NCBI GenBank assembly: GCA_026162565.1
Contig: JAOEIQ010000013.1
Coordinates: 1 to 64,000 of the forward strand
Length of the DNA stretch: 64,000 nt
Origin: Flavobacteriaceae bacterium NBU2973
GTDB lineage: Bacteria > Bacteroidota > Bacteroidia > Flavobacteriales > Flavobacteriaceae
Direction of reading: 5' to 3'
The position numbers and the translations under genes are program-made. Each line of letters opens with the position of its first letter. The first letter of the stretch is position 1. Below, one piece after another: positions 53,124 through 62,886 of this stretch. Below the pieces are notes generated by a model. It was not told where the DNA came from. It made no database searches and saw nothing but the letters and a program-made list of their open reading frames with translations.

Positions 53124-53702
53124 CTATTCCTCTACAGTATTAACACCAGAGTGTAGCACACTAGCTTGTCTCATATCTGTAACGGTATAGTTTTTAAGCC
53201 TCTGTGGATTTAAAGATTTGTGATTTACATACGTATTACCATTCCATCTATATATTGGTAGACCTCTGGCAGTATTTCTAACATACACATCTGGATACAC
53301 TAATTTATTAAGGTTTAAAAAATAAAAATTCCCAGAGGCATTGATGTTTAGGCTATAATCAGCTGCTTTATCTTTTACAAACAGCATGGAGGTTACCTCG
53401 TTTCTATTTTTACTGTTTTCAAGGCTATAACTAATACCTACTTCTTCTATACCATCATCAGTTAGATCAAAAATAAAGGTCTTGACAGATACAATATTAC
53501 CATCTTTATCAGACCATTGCTTGTTATCAGTATCTAAAACCAGATTACTTAAGGTAGTAACGGTATTTTTTTCTGATTGAGAAAGCTTACTATTGGTGTT
53601 TTTAAATAACTGCTGTGCTTGTTCTGTTAAACCAGCATTTTGTGCAGATAGAGAAAAACTGATACAGAAAATAAAAAACGAGTAGAAAGTAGACTTGTTC
53701 AT
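53124..53702 (-). CDS. Exported hypothetical protein
   Basis: The protein has 192 residues with a signal peptide (MNKSTFYSFFIFCISFSLSAQ). The rest shows repeated beta segments (FIFDLTDDGIEEVGISYSLEN, SLNINASGNFYFLNLNKLVYPDVYVRNTARGLPIYRW). No family is recognised. It converges with ccsBA (4 bp between stops) and precedes the restriction operon. Confidence 0.7.
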   Translation of the reverse strand: MNKSTFYSFFIFCISFSLSAQNAGLTEQAQQLFKNTNSKLSQSEKNTVTTLSNLVLDTDNKQWSDKDGNIVSVKTFIFDLTDDGIEEVGISYSLENSKNRNEVTSMLFVKDKAADYSLNINASGNFYFLNLNKLVYPDVYVRNTARGLPIYRWNGNTYVNHKSLNPQRLKNYTVTDMRQASVLHSGVNTVEE

Positions 53703-53837
53703 GAGAGTTTTAGGGATTAATTATAGCTAAAACTAGGTAATTTTTTTAAAACTGCATTAAAATAGACCTAAACGGTAAAAATTATCTATAAAAGTATCTA
53801 ATTAAGCACTTTTTCTAATTTACCTACAAATTACTTT

Positions 53838-55472
53838 TTAAATTGTTTTCAGTCCTAATTGCTTCAAATATTCGTTGTGTTCATTCAATGACTTAGTTGC
53901 TTTCTTTTCTATTTCAGACAGCTTTTCATTCACATCATCCAAATCAATTATCGGTTCCGGTTTTGCTGTACTTACATAACGAGAAATATTCAAGTTAAAA
54001 TCGTTTTTCCCGATTTCTTCCATTGAAACTCTACGTGCATATCGCTCTATCTTTTCTGGGCGATTTTGGTAGGTGTCAACTATTTCTTGAATGTCATTTG
54101 GTTCTCCGTTTTCACCAGTTCTTAAATAGTTCTGACGCTTCTCTTTTTTATAATGTTCACTTGCATTGATAAACAACACATCATCTTCTTTTTTGCATTT
54201 TTTTAATACTAAAATACAAACTGGAATTCCAGTAGAAAAGAATAGGTTAGAAGGTAAGCCAATAACAGTATCAATATTATTGTCCTTTAATAGCTTAGTT
54301 CTAATACGTTGCTCGGCACCACCTCTAAACAACACTCCGTGTGGTAAAATGATAGCCATTGTTCCTTCATCACTTAAAAAGTGAAAACCGTGCAACAAAA
54401 AGGCAAAATCTGCTGCCGATTTTGGTGCTAATCCGTAGTTTTTAAATCGGAAGTCTTCTGCCATAGCTTCTGATGCATCCCAACGTAAACTAAAAGGTGG
54501 ATTGGCTACAATTGCATCAAATTCTATTTTTTTGGCTGGATTCATTTCGTTTAAAATATCCCAATCATTTTTCAACGTATCCCCGTGAAAGATTTTAAAT
54601 TCTGAATCCTTAACACCACGTAGAAGCATATTCATTCGAGCCAAGTTGTATGTAGTTACATTTTTTTCTTGACCATAAATACGGCTAATGGTTCCGCCTT
54701 CATCTTCTATTTTATTCTTCACATTAAGAAGTAATGAACCTGAGCCACAAGTGAAATCTAGTACATTATTCAGTTTTTTCTTCTTCCCAGATTTTGGGTT
54801 TTGGCTATCTAAGGTTACAATTTCAGAAAGAATTGTAGATAGTTGTTGTGGTGTATAAAATTCGCCTGCTTTTTTACCTGAACCTGCTGCAAACTGACCA
54901 ATTAAATATTCATAAGCATTACCTAAGTCGTCAGCACCTGTGTCAAATTCTTCAATGCCTTCTGCTATCTTTTGAATGATAGTACACAGCTTTTTATTTC
55001 TCGCTTCGTAATTCTTGCCTAGTTTTTCAGAATCTAGATTGATTTCTGAGAATAAGCCTTTAAATGAGTTTTCAAACGACTCGTTTTCGATGTATTTAAA
55101 CCCTTTTTGAAGTGTTTTTAATAAATCTCCGTTTTGTGTTCTTGCTAATTCGGAAATACTGCGCCATAGATAATGTGGTTCGATAACGTAGTGGACTTTT
55201 CTGCGCATTTGTTTTTCGAACTCTTCTATATCATTTGGATTTGCTTTATACCAAATTGAAAGCGGTGTGCGTTTATCGTCTTCTTCTAATTTTGGATAGT
55301 CTGAGCCTAATTCTTTTTTTACAGATTGCTCATAGTTATCTGACAAATAGCGTAAAAAGAGAAATGACAACATATAATCACGGAAGTCATCCGCATTCAT
55401 TGCCCCTCTTAAATTATTAGCTATATCCCAAAGGGTTTTTCCTAGTTCTTCTTGTCTTTGTTGTGCTGTCAT
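53838..55472 (-). CDS. hsdM: Type I restriction-modification DNA methyltransferase subunit
   Basis: The protein has 544 residues. It has the N-terminal HsdM helical domain (LGKTLWDIANNLRGAMNADDFRDYML), the SAM site DFTCGSGS (239-246), and the catalytic NPPF (324-327). It adds N6-methyladenine at the site read by HsdS. It is the last gene of the hsdR-hsdS-prrC-hsdM operon and overlaps prrC by 4 bp, so a drop in translation of prrC would affect it. Confidence 0.97.
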   Translation of the reverse strand: MTAQQRQEELGKTLWDIANNLRGAMNADDFRDYMLSFLFLRYLSDNYEQSVKKELGSDYPKLEEDDKRTPLSIWYKANPNDIEEFEKQMRRKVHYVIEPHYLWRSISELARTQNGDLLKTLQKGFKYIENESFENSFKGLFSEINLDSEKLGKNYEARNKKLCTIIQKIAEGIEEFDTGADDLGNAYEYLIGQFAAGSGKKAGEFYTPQQLSTILSEIVTLDSQNPKSGKKKKLNNVLDFTCGSGSLLLNVKNKIEDEGGTISRIYGQEKNVTTYNLARMNMLLRGVKDSEFKIFHGDTLKNDWDILNEMNPAKKIEFDAIVANPPFSLRWDASEAMAEDFRFKNYGLAPKSAADFAFLLHGFHFLSDEGTMAIILPHGVLFRGGAEQRIRTKLLKDNNIDTVIGLPSNLFFSTGIPVCILVLKKCKKEDDVLFINASEHYKKEKRQNYLRTGENGEPNDIQEIVDTYQNRPEKIERYARRVSMEEIGKNDFNLNISRYVSTAKPEPIIDLDDVNEKLSEIEKKATKSLNEHNEYLKQLGLKTI

Positions 55473-56836
55473 TCTTGTACAGTTTCAGTTTCTATTTCAG
55501 GCACGATTTCAGGATTGAATTTGTAGTTTTTTAAAAACTGCCTAAGTATTCTTTTAAAATGTTGTTTGTTTTCAGGAAGCATTTCAATGGGTTCATACAA
55601 TGAATAATTCCCGTGACTTAAAATATTAATCATCCTAGTATATATCACGCCATTTTCGTCATCTTCCTCTGGTTTTATGCAATCTGAAAAATTAGCAAAA
55701 CCGTGAAATGATGCCGTTTTCTCTAAGATGCTTCTAAGAATATTAAAATGATAAGAGTATAAATTTCCATTTTCAACTGCGTTGTGTAAATCTTTAATAA
55801 GTGATACGTGATGAAAAAATGGTGTGTCTGTAGTATCAGTTAATTTATATTTAATATCCTCTAGTTTACTTAGAAAGTATTTCTGTCCACGTTTTAATTC
55901 ATTACACATAACATTGAAAAATAAAGTATGGTGGGAAGAAATTATAACTTTTACATTGTTGTCATTTGCTTTCAACATTCTTGCTAAGTGACTAGCCACA
56001 GCAATTGTATTGTTATCATCTAGTGAAGAAATAGGGTCATCTATGTAAATGTATTTTACCCAATCATAGTTTTGGTCGCCATCAATTGCGAGTTGAGCAA
56101 TTGCTAGGAAAAAGCACCAAATAAAAATGTTTTCTTCACCTCTTGAAACTTTAATAAATTCCTTATTTTGAGCTGTACCACCAACTAATTCTTCACGAAT
56201 AAAGTTAACTGCCCAATGTTCGGTTTCATCACCAGTATCTTCGGCTTTAGGTTTCTTGTATTTAAAATCAATCTCAAAATTGAAATCTGCGTATCTTTTT
56301 AAAAGTGGTCGTATTCTGTTGGCAATATCTAATGACTCAATCAAGCTTTTATCATCTTCAGCACCTGTGCTTCCAAAGAACTTTGAATCTCTGTTTAATA
56401 ATAGTACACGATGTGTGTCATCATCTAAATCATTATCCCAAGTGAACAAGTCTTCTGTAAAAGCATTAAAATAAAGTGTTTCCTTATTCTCGCCAGTTTT
56501 ACTCAACTCTCTAAATTTCATAGAAAGTCTTGTTTTACCTGTACCATTGTAAGCAAATAATAAAGTGTACTTTTTGTCTATTGACTTGATGTGATTTACA
56601 ACTTCATCTAAAGAATCAAATGGAATGAATCCAACAGTTTTTAAGATGCTAATAATCTTATTTGTCGTATTCTCATCTAAACCTTCTTTTAAAAGGTATG
56701 CATCCTGTACACCGTTCAGAGTGTAATTGTCTTCTATCGTTTTTTTGAAATCGGTATTCTTAAACTCAGGTTTATTGAGTTTTTTTAAAATCTCTTTTTT
56801 GAATACAATTTCTGGTATGTTAGTTATTTCGCTCAT
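55469..56836 (-). CDS. prrC: PrrC-type anticodon nuclease (RM-guarded)
   Basis: The protein has 455 residues. The N-domain is an ABC-like ATPase: Walker A FAYNGTGKTRLS (K101), NAFTEDLFTWDNDL (124-137), an SRGEE signature (231-235), Walker B IDDPISSLDDN and SSHHTLFFNV. Each block matches E. coli PrrC, as I recall it, nearly word for word. The C-domain nuclease triad is R368, E372 (NILRSILEKTASF) and H408 (NILSHG), matching R320/E324/H356 of PrrC. The K-box differs (KLTDTTDTPF in place of KYGDSNKSF). PrrC cuts the tRNA(Lys) anticodon when phage disables the restriction enzyme. The first 90 residues are extra. It sits between hsdS (2-bp gap) and hsdM (4-bp overlap). Confidence 0.95.
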   Translation of the reverse strand: MSEITNIPEIVFKKEILKKLNKPEFKNTDFKKTIEDNYTLNGVQDAYLLKEGLDENTTNKIISILKTVGFIPFDSLDEVVNHIKSIDKKYTLLFAYNGTGKTRLSMKFRELSKTGENKETLYFNAFTEDLFTWDNDLDDDTHRVLLLNRDSKFFGSTGAEDDKSLIESLDIANRIRPLLKRYADFNFEIDFKYKKPKAEDTGDETEHWAVNFIREELVGGTAQNKEFIKVSRGEENIFIWCFFLAIAQLAIDGDQNYDWVKYIYIDDPISSLDDNNTIAVASHLARMLKANDNNVKVIISSHHTLFFNVMCNELKRGQKYFLSKLEDIKYKLTDTTDTPFFHHVSLIKDLHNAVENGNLYSYHFNILRSILEKTASFHGFANFSDCIKPEEDDENGVIYTRMINILSHGNYSLYEPIEMLPENKQHFKRILRQFLKNYKFNPEIVPEIETETVQE

Positions 56837-56838
56837 AT

Positions 56839-58089
56839 CTATAAATCATTTATATTAGGAAATAACTGTTGCAACAAACCTTTTTTATGTTCTTGTAAAA
56901 ACACAATTTTATTGGCTTGTTCCTGGATTAAATCATCTGCTAAAGTCAAACAGTTGGCTATCTTTTCTTGTTCCTTTGGGTCTTTTGGTTTTAGAAATGG
57001 AAATGACAAAACGGTATCTTTTCTCAGGTTCGTTTGTTTTACACCATCATCAAAAGCTAGGAAGTATTTGTTTCTGTTTTGAACGTAAAACAGAAATTTA
57101 TTGTCAATGTCTGTTGGTGTTATTTTACAAATACGTTGGTTAACGGTATAGGTATCTTCTTTATCCACATAGAAGCATTTGGCAATGGCTTTTCCATTTG
57201 GAATATCACTCAAAACCATTAAGATATCACCAACAATAGCTTTTAAATTAGCTGAATCGGTAAACTTTACAACTTCTCCATTGGTTGAAATGAATTTCGA
57301 GTTTACAACTTTGTATTTTCCTCTTTCAGATATTTCTTTTTCGTGAGCTTTTCCATTTTCATAGTCAGCTACATCATCAAGGATAGTATCTTGCCAATCT
57401 CCATCATCCATAAACTCAGGAAAACGAAATTTAGGTTGCGTTTCACCTTCTGCTGGGAAAAGTTGTTGTAATAATCCTTTTTTGTGATCTTTTAAATAAT
57501 CTAGTTTTTCGGTTTCTGCTGTGATGACTTCATCTAGAGAGGATAGGCAGTCAGCTATTTTTTGTTGTTCTTTTGGGTTTAATGGAAAAAATAACTCTAC
57601 AGATTTAATGATATCGCCTGATAAATTACCTTGTCCGCCCTGCAAATATTTGTTCGTAATCCAATTCTTTTTATGAGATAGATATTGATGCAAAAAGGAA
57701 TTATTATGTTTTGAACGTAAGCATAGAATTGCTTGATTAATAACACCATCAATTTTCGAAATAGCAACATCGCCACTATTAGCACCATACATAGCTACTA
57801 GAACATCACCCTTTTTCACATATTTTGCTGATGAATTTTTGTAACCATCTTCAGTCAAGAACAATTCAGTTTTCTCCTTATCAATTTCTGCCGACCTTAT
57901 AAAAGGTATATTTCCACCATAAAAATCCACATTGGTCGATTTTGGGGTGCCACCACTAAATGGCTTTTCACAAACTTCTTCAATCTTATTTTTCGTCCAA
58001 TCTCCATCTCTTTCAAACTCAGGAAAGCGCAACTGTGGTACTATCCCTTCGGCTCCGCTCATGGCAAGTTTTTTTTCTTCCTTATTCAT
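56839..58089 (-). CDS. hsdS: Type I restriction-modification specificity subunit
   Basis: The protein has 416 residues with two target-recognition domains. Each is followed by the coiled-coil segment HKKGLLQQLFP, near 207-217 and 400-410. TRD1 begins PQLRFPEFERDGDWTKNKIEEV and TRD2 begins PKFRFPEFMDDGDWQD, a clear internal repeat. The recognition site cannot be predicted by eye. It overlaps hsdR by 8 bp and is 2 bp from prrC, so stoichiometry is likely fixed by coupling. Confidence 0.95.
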   Translation of the reverse strand: MNKEEKKLAMSGAEGIVPQLRFPEFERDGDWTKNKIEEVCEKPFSGGTPKSTNVDFYGGNIPFIRSAEIDKEKTELFLTEDGYKNSSAKYVKKGDVLVAMYGANSGDVAISKIDGVINQAILCLRSKHNNSFLHQYLSHKKNWITNKYLQGGQGNLSGDIIKSVELFFPLNPKEQQKIADCLSSLDEVITAETEKLDYLKDHKKGLLQQLFPAEGETQPKFRFPEFMDDGDWQDTILDDVADYENGKAHEKEISERGKYKVVNSKFISTNGEVVKFTDSANLKAIVGDILMVLSDIPNGKAIAKCFYVDKEDTYTVNQRICKITPTDIDNKFLFYVQNRNKYFLAFDDGVKQTNLRKDTVLSFPFLKPKDPKEQEKIANCLTLADDLIQEQANKIVFLQEHKKGLLQQLFPNINDL

Positions 58090-61048
58090 AAGCGTTTAAT
58101 CCTGCAATTTCTCGCCCTTGGGCTAGTTTGTTTAATAATGGCACTAAGTCTTCCATTAGTGCTAATTCTGATACTCTACGGTCTTTCCAGCCTAATTCTA
58201 ATGGTGCTAATAAATCAGTTAGCTTTTCGCCATCAAATAGCATTCGGTATAGTATTTCATCTATAAACATTTTGAGATTTTCACTTGCGATATTGTGTTT
58301 TTCTGCAATGTTTAATACTTCTTGTGCAGACTTTTCATCTTTAAACTTTTGATAGCCTTCTCGTATCTCTTTTTCGGTCATTCCATTACCAACCTCTAAA
58401 GTGTTGATGTAGGCAATAATATCTTCACGCTCGTCCATTAAGTTGGCACTAGAGCTCAATAGATTAATCAATTGCAGACGTGTCATCTTATGTTTAGATG
58501 GTTTGTCTTGGGTGTATTTGACAATAAGCCCAATAATATAATCATAATCTATAATGGCAGAAGAAAAGAGTACAAACTCAAAATCTAATTGCTCTACTAC
58601 TTCTGGTAAGTCTTTACCACCTTTGTCTTGTTGTGCTTTTAAACGCTTTGCCGTGTCTAAATAATTGCTCTTAAACGAACGGAAATCGTCTGTGGGCAAT
58701 ACGGCTTCAATGGTTTCGCTTTGCGTGTCTTCCAAATCGGTATATTGGTCGAGTTGCGTTTTTAAACGCTGTACTTCTTTAAAAGAATTAATAAACTCAG
58801 CACGAGCTTCGTCACCTTTTAAATTAGCTACCTCCGAAGGTGTACATTCCAATCCTTTAGATTCCATAAAGGTTTTGAGGTTGGCAACGGCTTCTTTGTA
58901 TTTTACAATCACCTTTGGTGCTGCATCTACTACCCAAATTTCTTTCGGATTGTCAACATTAGCTCCAGAGAACAATACCATTGCTTTGTCAACGGCTTGT
59001 TCTTGCTGTCTAAAGTCTAAAATATTACCATACGGTTTGGTATCGTTAATCACGCGATTGGTACGTGAAAAGGCTTGTATGAGTCCGTGATATTTTAGGT
59101 TTTTGTCTACGTATAAGGTGTTTAGGTATTTAGAATCAAAACCAGTTAAGAGCATATCTACCACAATCATCACATCAATTTTGTTTTTATGTGGATAATC
59201 TTTGTTTGAGAACTTCTGATACTTTATGCGTTGTTGTACATCTTGGTAATACCCATCAAATTCGTTTATTCTATGGTTAGTGCCATATTGAGCATTGTAG
59301 TCTTTTATGATTTGGGTTAAGGCTTCCTTCTTTTTGTTAGGTTCAATAGCATTGTCCGCTTTTTCCTGTGGTAAATCTTCCTGTATTTGCTGAATATCTT
59401 TATTGCCTTCGGCTGGTGGCGAAAACACACAAGCAATATTTAGCGGTCTGTAGTCTTCATTGATTTCTGCAAACTCTCTTTGGTTTTGCTTGAACAAGTG
59501 GTAATACTCAATAGCATCAGCGATAGAAGAAGTTGCCAAAATAGCATTGAACCTTCTATGATGTGTAGCTTTATCGTGCTTTTTTAGAATGGCATCTATA
59601 ACAGCCATTTTATGGCTCAAACTAGTTGTGTCTAGTTTTGTATTGCTATTGAAATAGTCGATATGAAAACGCAATACATTTTTATCTTCTATGGCATTGG
59701 TAATGGTGTAGGAATGTAATTCCTTTTGAAAAACGTCTGTTGTTGTTTTGTATGATGCAGTTTGTCCTTCAATGGTTTTATAGGTCGCATTTTCTTCAAA
59801 AATGGGTGTTCCTGTAAAACCAAATAATTGTGCATTTTCAAAAAACGTTTTAATGGCATTATGATTTTCTCCAAATTGTGAACGATGGCACTCATCAAAA
59901 ATAAAAACGACACGTTTGTTTCTTAGAGGTTCTAAACGCTCTTTGTAGTTGCGATTATTCTTTGGGTCTAATGCTAAACCTAATTTTTGAATGGTAGTTA
60001 CAATTACTTTGTCCGCATAATCCGTTGAAAGCATTCTCTTTACCAAAGTTTCAGTATTTGTGTTTTCTTCAACACTACCTTCCTGAAACTTGTTAAATTC
60101 CTGACGTGTTTGTCGGTCAAGGTCTTTTCTATCAACGACAAATAAGCATTTTTCAATATTTGGGTTTTCTTTTAAAAGGGTAGAAGCTTTAAAAGAAGTT
60201 AATGTTTTTCCACTTCCTGTGGTGTGCCAGATGTAACCGTTTCCCCTGTTTTGGTCTATACAATCTATAATGGCTTTTACTGCATAGATTTGATACGGAC
60301 GCATCACCAGTATTTTTTGTTCGCTAGCCACCAAAACCATATAGCGACTTATCATTTGACCCAATGTGCACTTGGTTAAGAACTTGTCGGTAAAGTCGTC
60401 TAAATGATTAATTTTTTTGTTGTCCTCACTTGCTAAAGTATAAACTGGTAAAAATTGCTCATCAGCATTAAAAGCGAAGTGTTCATTATTGTTATTGGCA
60501 AAATAGAATGTTTTTGATTTATTACTTACTATAAACAATTGCATAAAACACATTAGCGAATTGGTATATCCGTTTCCTGCATCATTTTTATAGTCCACAA
60601 TTTGTTGCATTGCCTTGTTAGGACTTACTTCCAACGTTTTTAGTTCTATTTGAACAACAGGAACGCCATTAATAAGGATAATGACATCATATCTGTGATT
60701 GCTGTTTTTTGTGTTTATGCGAAGTTGGTTAATAACTTCAAAGTCATTTCTGCACCAATCTTTTATATTTACAAGAGTATAGTGTAATGGAGTTCCATCT
60801 TCACGAGTGAACGTATTTGTTTTTCGTAGATAGTTGGCCGAAGTAAAGACATCAGGATTTACAATTTCTTCTCGTAATTTTTCAAATTCAGAATCCGTTA
60901 GATTTACTCTATTGAGTTTCTCAAATTTTTCCCTAAAATTTTGTTCAAGAGCATTTAAGTCACGAATATCAGATCGATAGGTATATTTTAAATCTTGTAA
61001 TCTACCTACAAGTCCATATTCTATATCTGCTTCTTTAACTAAGTTCAT
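58082..61048 (-). CDS. hsdR: Type I restriction enzyme motor and nuclease subunit
   Basis: The protein has 988 residues. The N-terminal nuclease has the PD-ExK pattern (D121, E135-L-K137 in VVQIELKT). The helicase part shows the Q-like segment RPYQIYAVKAI, Walker A TTGSGKT (276-282), DECHRSQ (385-391), LFGFTGTP and DMLLTGFDSKYLNTLYVDK. ATP-driven translocation ends in random cleavage of unmethylated DNA. It is the first gene of the operon and probably ties the fates of HsdR and PrrC together. Confidence 0.97.
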   Translation of the reverse strand: MNLVKEADIEYGLVGRLQDLKYTYRSDIRDLNALEQNFREKFEKLNRVNLTDSEFEKLREEIVNPDVFTSANYLRKTNTFTREDGTPLHYTLVNIKDWCRNDFEVINQLRINTKNSNHRYDVIILINGVPVVQIELKTLEVSPNKAMQQIVDYKNDAGNGYTNSLMCFMQLFIVSNKSKTFYFANNNNEHFAFNADEQFLPVYTLASEDNKKINHLDDFTDKFLTKCTLGQMISRYMVLVASEQKILVMRPYQIYAVKAIIDCIDQNRGNGYIWHTTGSGKTLTSFKASTLLKENPNIEKCLFVVDRKDLDRQTRQEFNKFQEGSVEENTNTETLVKRMLSTDYADKVIVTTIQKLGLALDPKNNRNYKERLEPLRNKRVVFIFDECHRSQFGENHNAIKTFFENAQLFGFTGTPIFEENATYKTIEGQTASYKTTTDVFQKELHSYTITNAIEDKNVLRFHIDYFNSNTKLDTTSLSHKMAVIDAILKKHDKATHHRRFNAILATSSIADAIEYYHLFKQNQREFAEINEDYRPLNIACVFSPPAEGNKDIQQIQEDLPQEKADNAIEPNKKKEALTQIIKDYNAQYGTNHRINEFDGYYQDVQQRIKYQKFSNKDYPHKNKIDVMIVVDMLLTGFDSKYLNTLYVDKNLKYHGLIQAFSRTNRVINDTKPYGNILDFRQQEQAVDKAMVLFSGANVDNPKEIWVVDAAPKVIVKYKEAVANLKTFMESKGLECTPSEVANLKGDEARAEFINSFKEVQRLKTQLDQYTDLEDTQSETIEAVLPTDDFRSFKSNYLDTAKRLKAQQDKGGKDLPEVVEQLDFEFVLFSSAIIDYDYIIGLIVKYTQDKPSKHKMTRLQLINLLSSSANLMDEREDIIAYINTLEVGNGMTEKEIREGYQKFKDEKSAQEVLNIAEKHNIASENLKMFIDEILYRMLFDGEKLTDLLAPLELGWKDRRVSELALMEDLVPLLNKLAQGREIAGLNAYE

Positions 61049-61159
61049 TCAATCTTCCTTTGGTTTGTTCTATTATACTTATTTATTTTGGGTTACTTTT
61101 TAAGTTAGTAACAGATTTTAAAGATAAAAAAAGCCAAATCGATTACAAGATAATTTTAA

Positions 61160-61447
61160 CTAATCTTCTCTATAACTAATCCTATCGCGAATCCCACCAC
61201 TTTCTCGATGGATAATGACATCGGCATGTTTACGTTTAGCTAAAACTTTGGCTTTATTGATGGCTGTACTCTGTTTGCGGTGTTTGCTAGTAATACGCTT
61301 ATTACCTTCGCGGCGCACAGCCCAACCATCTTCGTAAGGTACGACATGTTGGTGCCAAGTACGTTTTTTATTAGCATTGCGTGAAGCATCAAATAATGCT
61401 TCTAATATTTCTATTAAGGTTTTAAACCAGGATTTTTTGGTAGCCAT
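61160..61447 (-). CDS. DUF2188 domain protein
   Basis: The protein has 95 residues. A short N-terminal helix precedes the DUF2188 motif: HVVPYEDGWAVRREGNKRIT, STAINKAKVLAKRKHADVIIHRESGGIRDRISY. The family is small and has unknown function. It lies 112 bp upstream of hsdR on the same strand. Confidence 0.88.
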   Translation of the reverse strand: MATKKSWFKTLIEILEALFDASRNANKKRTWHQHVVPYEDGWAVRREGNKRITSKHRKQSTAINKAKVLAKRKHADVIIHRESGGIRDRISYRED

Positions 61448-61629
61448 TTATTTATAAATCTGCTCGAAGATACTATTTTCTTTATAAGGTTGGTAGGCAT
61501 CTCGATAGTTCTATTGAGTTTATCGAAATACAATTCTTCATCCTTCAGAATCACTCGATGTGACGTTAGATTTAAGGTTTTAGTCAGTTCGAGTGTTTTG
61601 CGAATTAAAAAGTACCGAGAACTATTCAA

Positions 61630-62165
61630 TTCTAAAGACTAATTTTTAGACAGTGTGTGTCCGAAGAAATAGGGAGCGAAAAAGCGAAACTGCAAAGCAA
61701 GGCTTTAAGCATGTAGCTTTGAAAGCGAACGATATGAAATAATTTCCTTGGACAAACTTGATTTTTTTAGGAGCCTGTCCTGAGCATAGTCGAAGGATTA
61801 AATCAAGCAAAAAATGAATAGATACAATGTTGTATTATACTGCACGTCAGTTTAAGTGAGAATTGTTAGCAGCTTTGTATAGAGAACTTTTGTATTATTA
61901 TCACTTGATGTTAAAAGGTCATATAATTTATTCTTTTTTTCATTGCCAAAAAAAGAATCCAAAAAGGCTAGACTTACTAACCTTTGTCTAAATTCTTTTT
62001 TCGAATGCTAAATCTTCCGACCTTTTCAGCTCACGCTGAATTCGAACAAGCGGAAGCTTTTAAACGCATTCTTCAATTTGAATTTAACGTCAAATGTTAG
62101 TAGGTCGGTTTCAAAAGGTAAAAAATGAATAGATACAAAACGTCATAAATTGAAGCGTCTGTAAA
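61630..62165. other. Non-coding gap with a 19-bp direct repeat
   Basis: About 530 bp without a credible gene. The 19-mer AAAAAATGAATAGATACAA occurs at 61810-61828 and 62120-62138, 310 bp apart. Fragments such as cctgtcctgagcatagtcgaag look like dispersed flavobacterial intergenic repeats. I see no transposase remnant. Confidence 0.5.
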
Positions 62166-62822
62166 CTATAAAACAGAGTGTATGTTACTGTAATAAATCT
62201 CTTTAAAATCACTAATTACTAAATCAGCTTTGCTATAATCTTGATTTCGAGAGTGAAAACTATCAAAACCAACGCAATAGATTCCTGCCGCTTTTGCTGC
62301 ATTAATACCATTTGTAGAATCTTCTATAACCATGCATTCAGACTTTTCATGTCCTGATGCTTCGGCTGCTTTTATAAAAATCTCTGGATGTGGTTTACTT
62401 TTTGGTAAATCGGCACCAGAGAGTTTGGCAACAAAATACTGGTCTAAATCAAAACGCTTGAAAATTCGGTTAATATTTGGCATAGAAGCTGAAGACGCTA
62501 GGACGAGTGTTAAACCATTTTTATGGTAGTCTTGTATTAATTCTAAAACACCACTAATAAGTGTTAAACCATCATCTGTATCAAACAACACTTTAAAGTG
62601 CTTACGCTTTATGGCTACTAATGTTTCTGGAGCTGTTTTTAAATGAAACTGCTCGCAAAGCTGTCTGCAAATTTCTATGGTAGATTGTCCTGTAAAGGTT
62701 TCAAAAAGTGCTTCAGTAACTGGTATGTCAACCTCATGAAACATTTGAAAATAGGCTTTTTTATGTAGTGGTTCGGTATCAACAATCACACCATCCATAT
62801 CAAATAATACAGCTTTTAGCAT
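62166..62822 (-). CDS. HAD-family phosphatase (beta-phosphoglucomutase-like)
   Basis: The protein has 218 residues. Motifs are DMDGVIVDTEPLH at the N-terminus, LASSASMPNINR, KSKPHPEIF and VIEDSTNGINAAKAAG, a typical HAD subfamily IA enzyme with a helical cap (about 16-80). Family members act on phosphosugars or other small phosphates. The exact substrate is unknown. It is a single gene. Confidence 0.9.
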   Translation of the reverse strand: MLKAVLFDMDGVIVDTEPLHKKAYFQMFHEVDIPVTEALFETFTGQSTIEICRQLCEQFHLKTAPETLVAIKRKHFKVLFDTDDGLTLISGVLELIQDYHKNGLTLVLASSASMPNINRIFKRFDLDQYFVAKLSGADLPKSKPHPEIFIKAAEASGHEKSECMVIEDSTNGINAAKAAGIYCVGFDSFHSRNQDYSKADLVISDFKEIYYSNIHSVL

Positions 62823-62886
62823 AGTTTGGTTTTGCTGCGAAGATAATTTTTTGTTTTATGAGTTAAAAGAATATTTTTACAATATC

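Noticed and set aside
53124-61048. Prophage or integrative element around the RM operon
   Set aside because: No integrase, recombinase, phage structural gene or transposase is visible on either side.
61414-61629. 71-residue minus-strand frame upstream of DUF2188
   Set aside because: It overlaps the DUF2188 start, covers repeat-like intergenic sequence and shows no family motif.
62851-62886. Longer start of the small basic protein
   Set aside because: The extra 12 residues are hydrophobic and unlike the rest; the ATG at 62887 is preferred.
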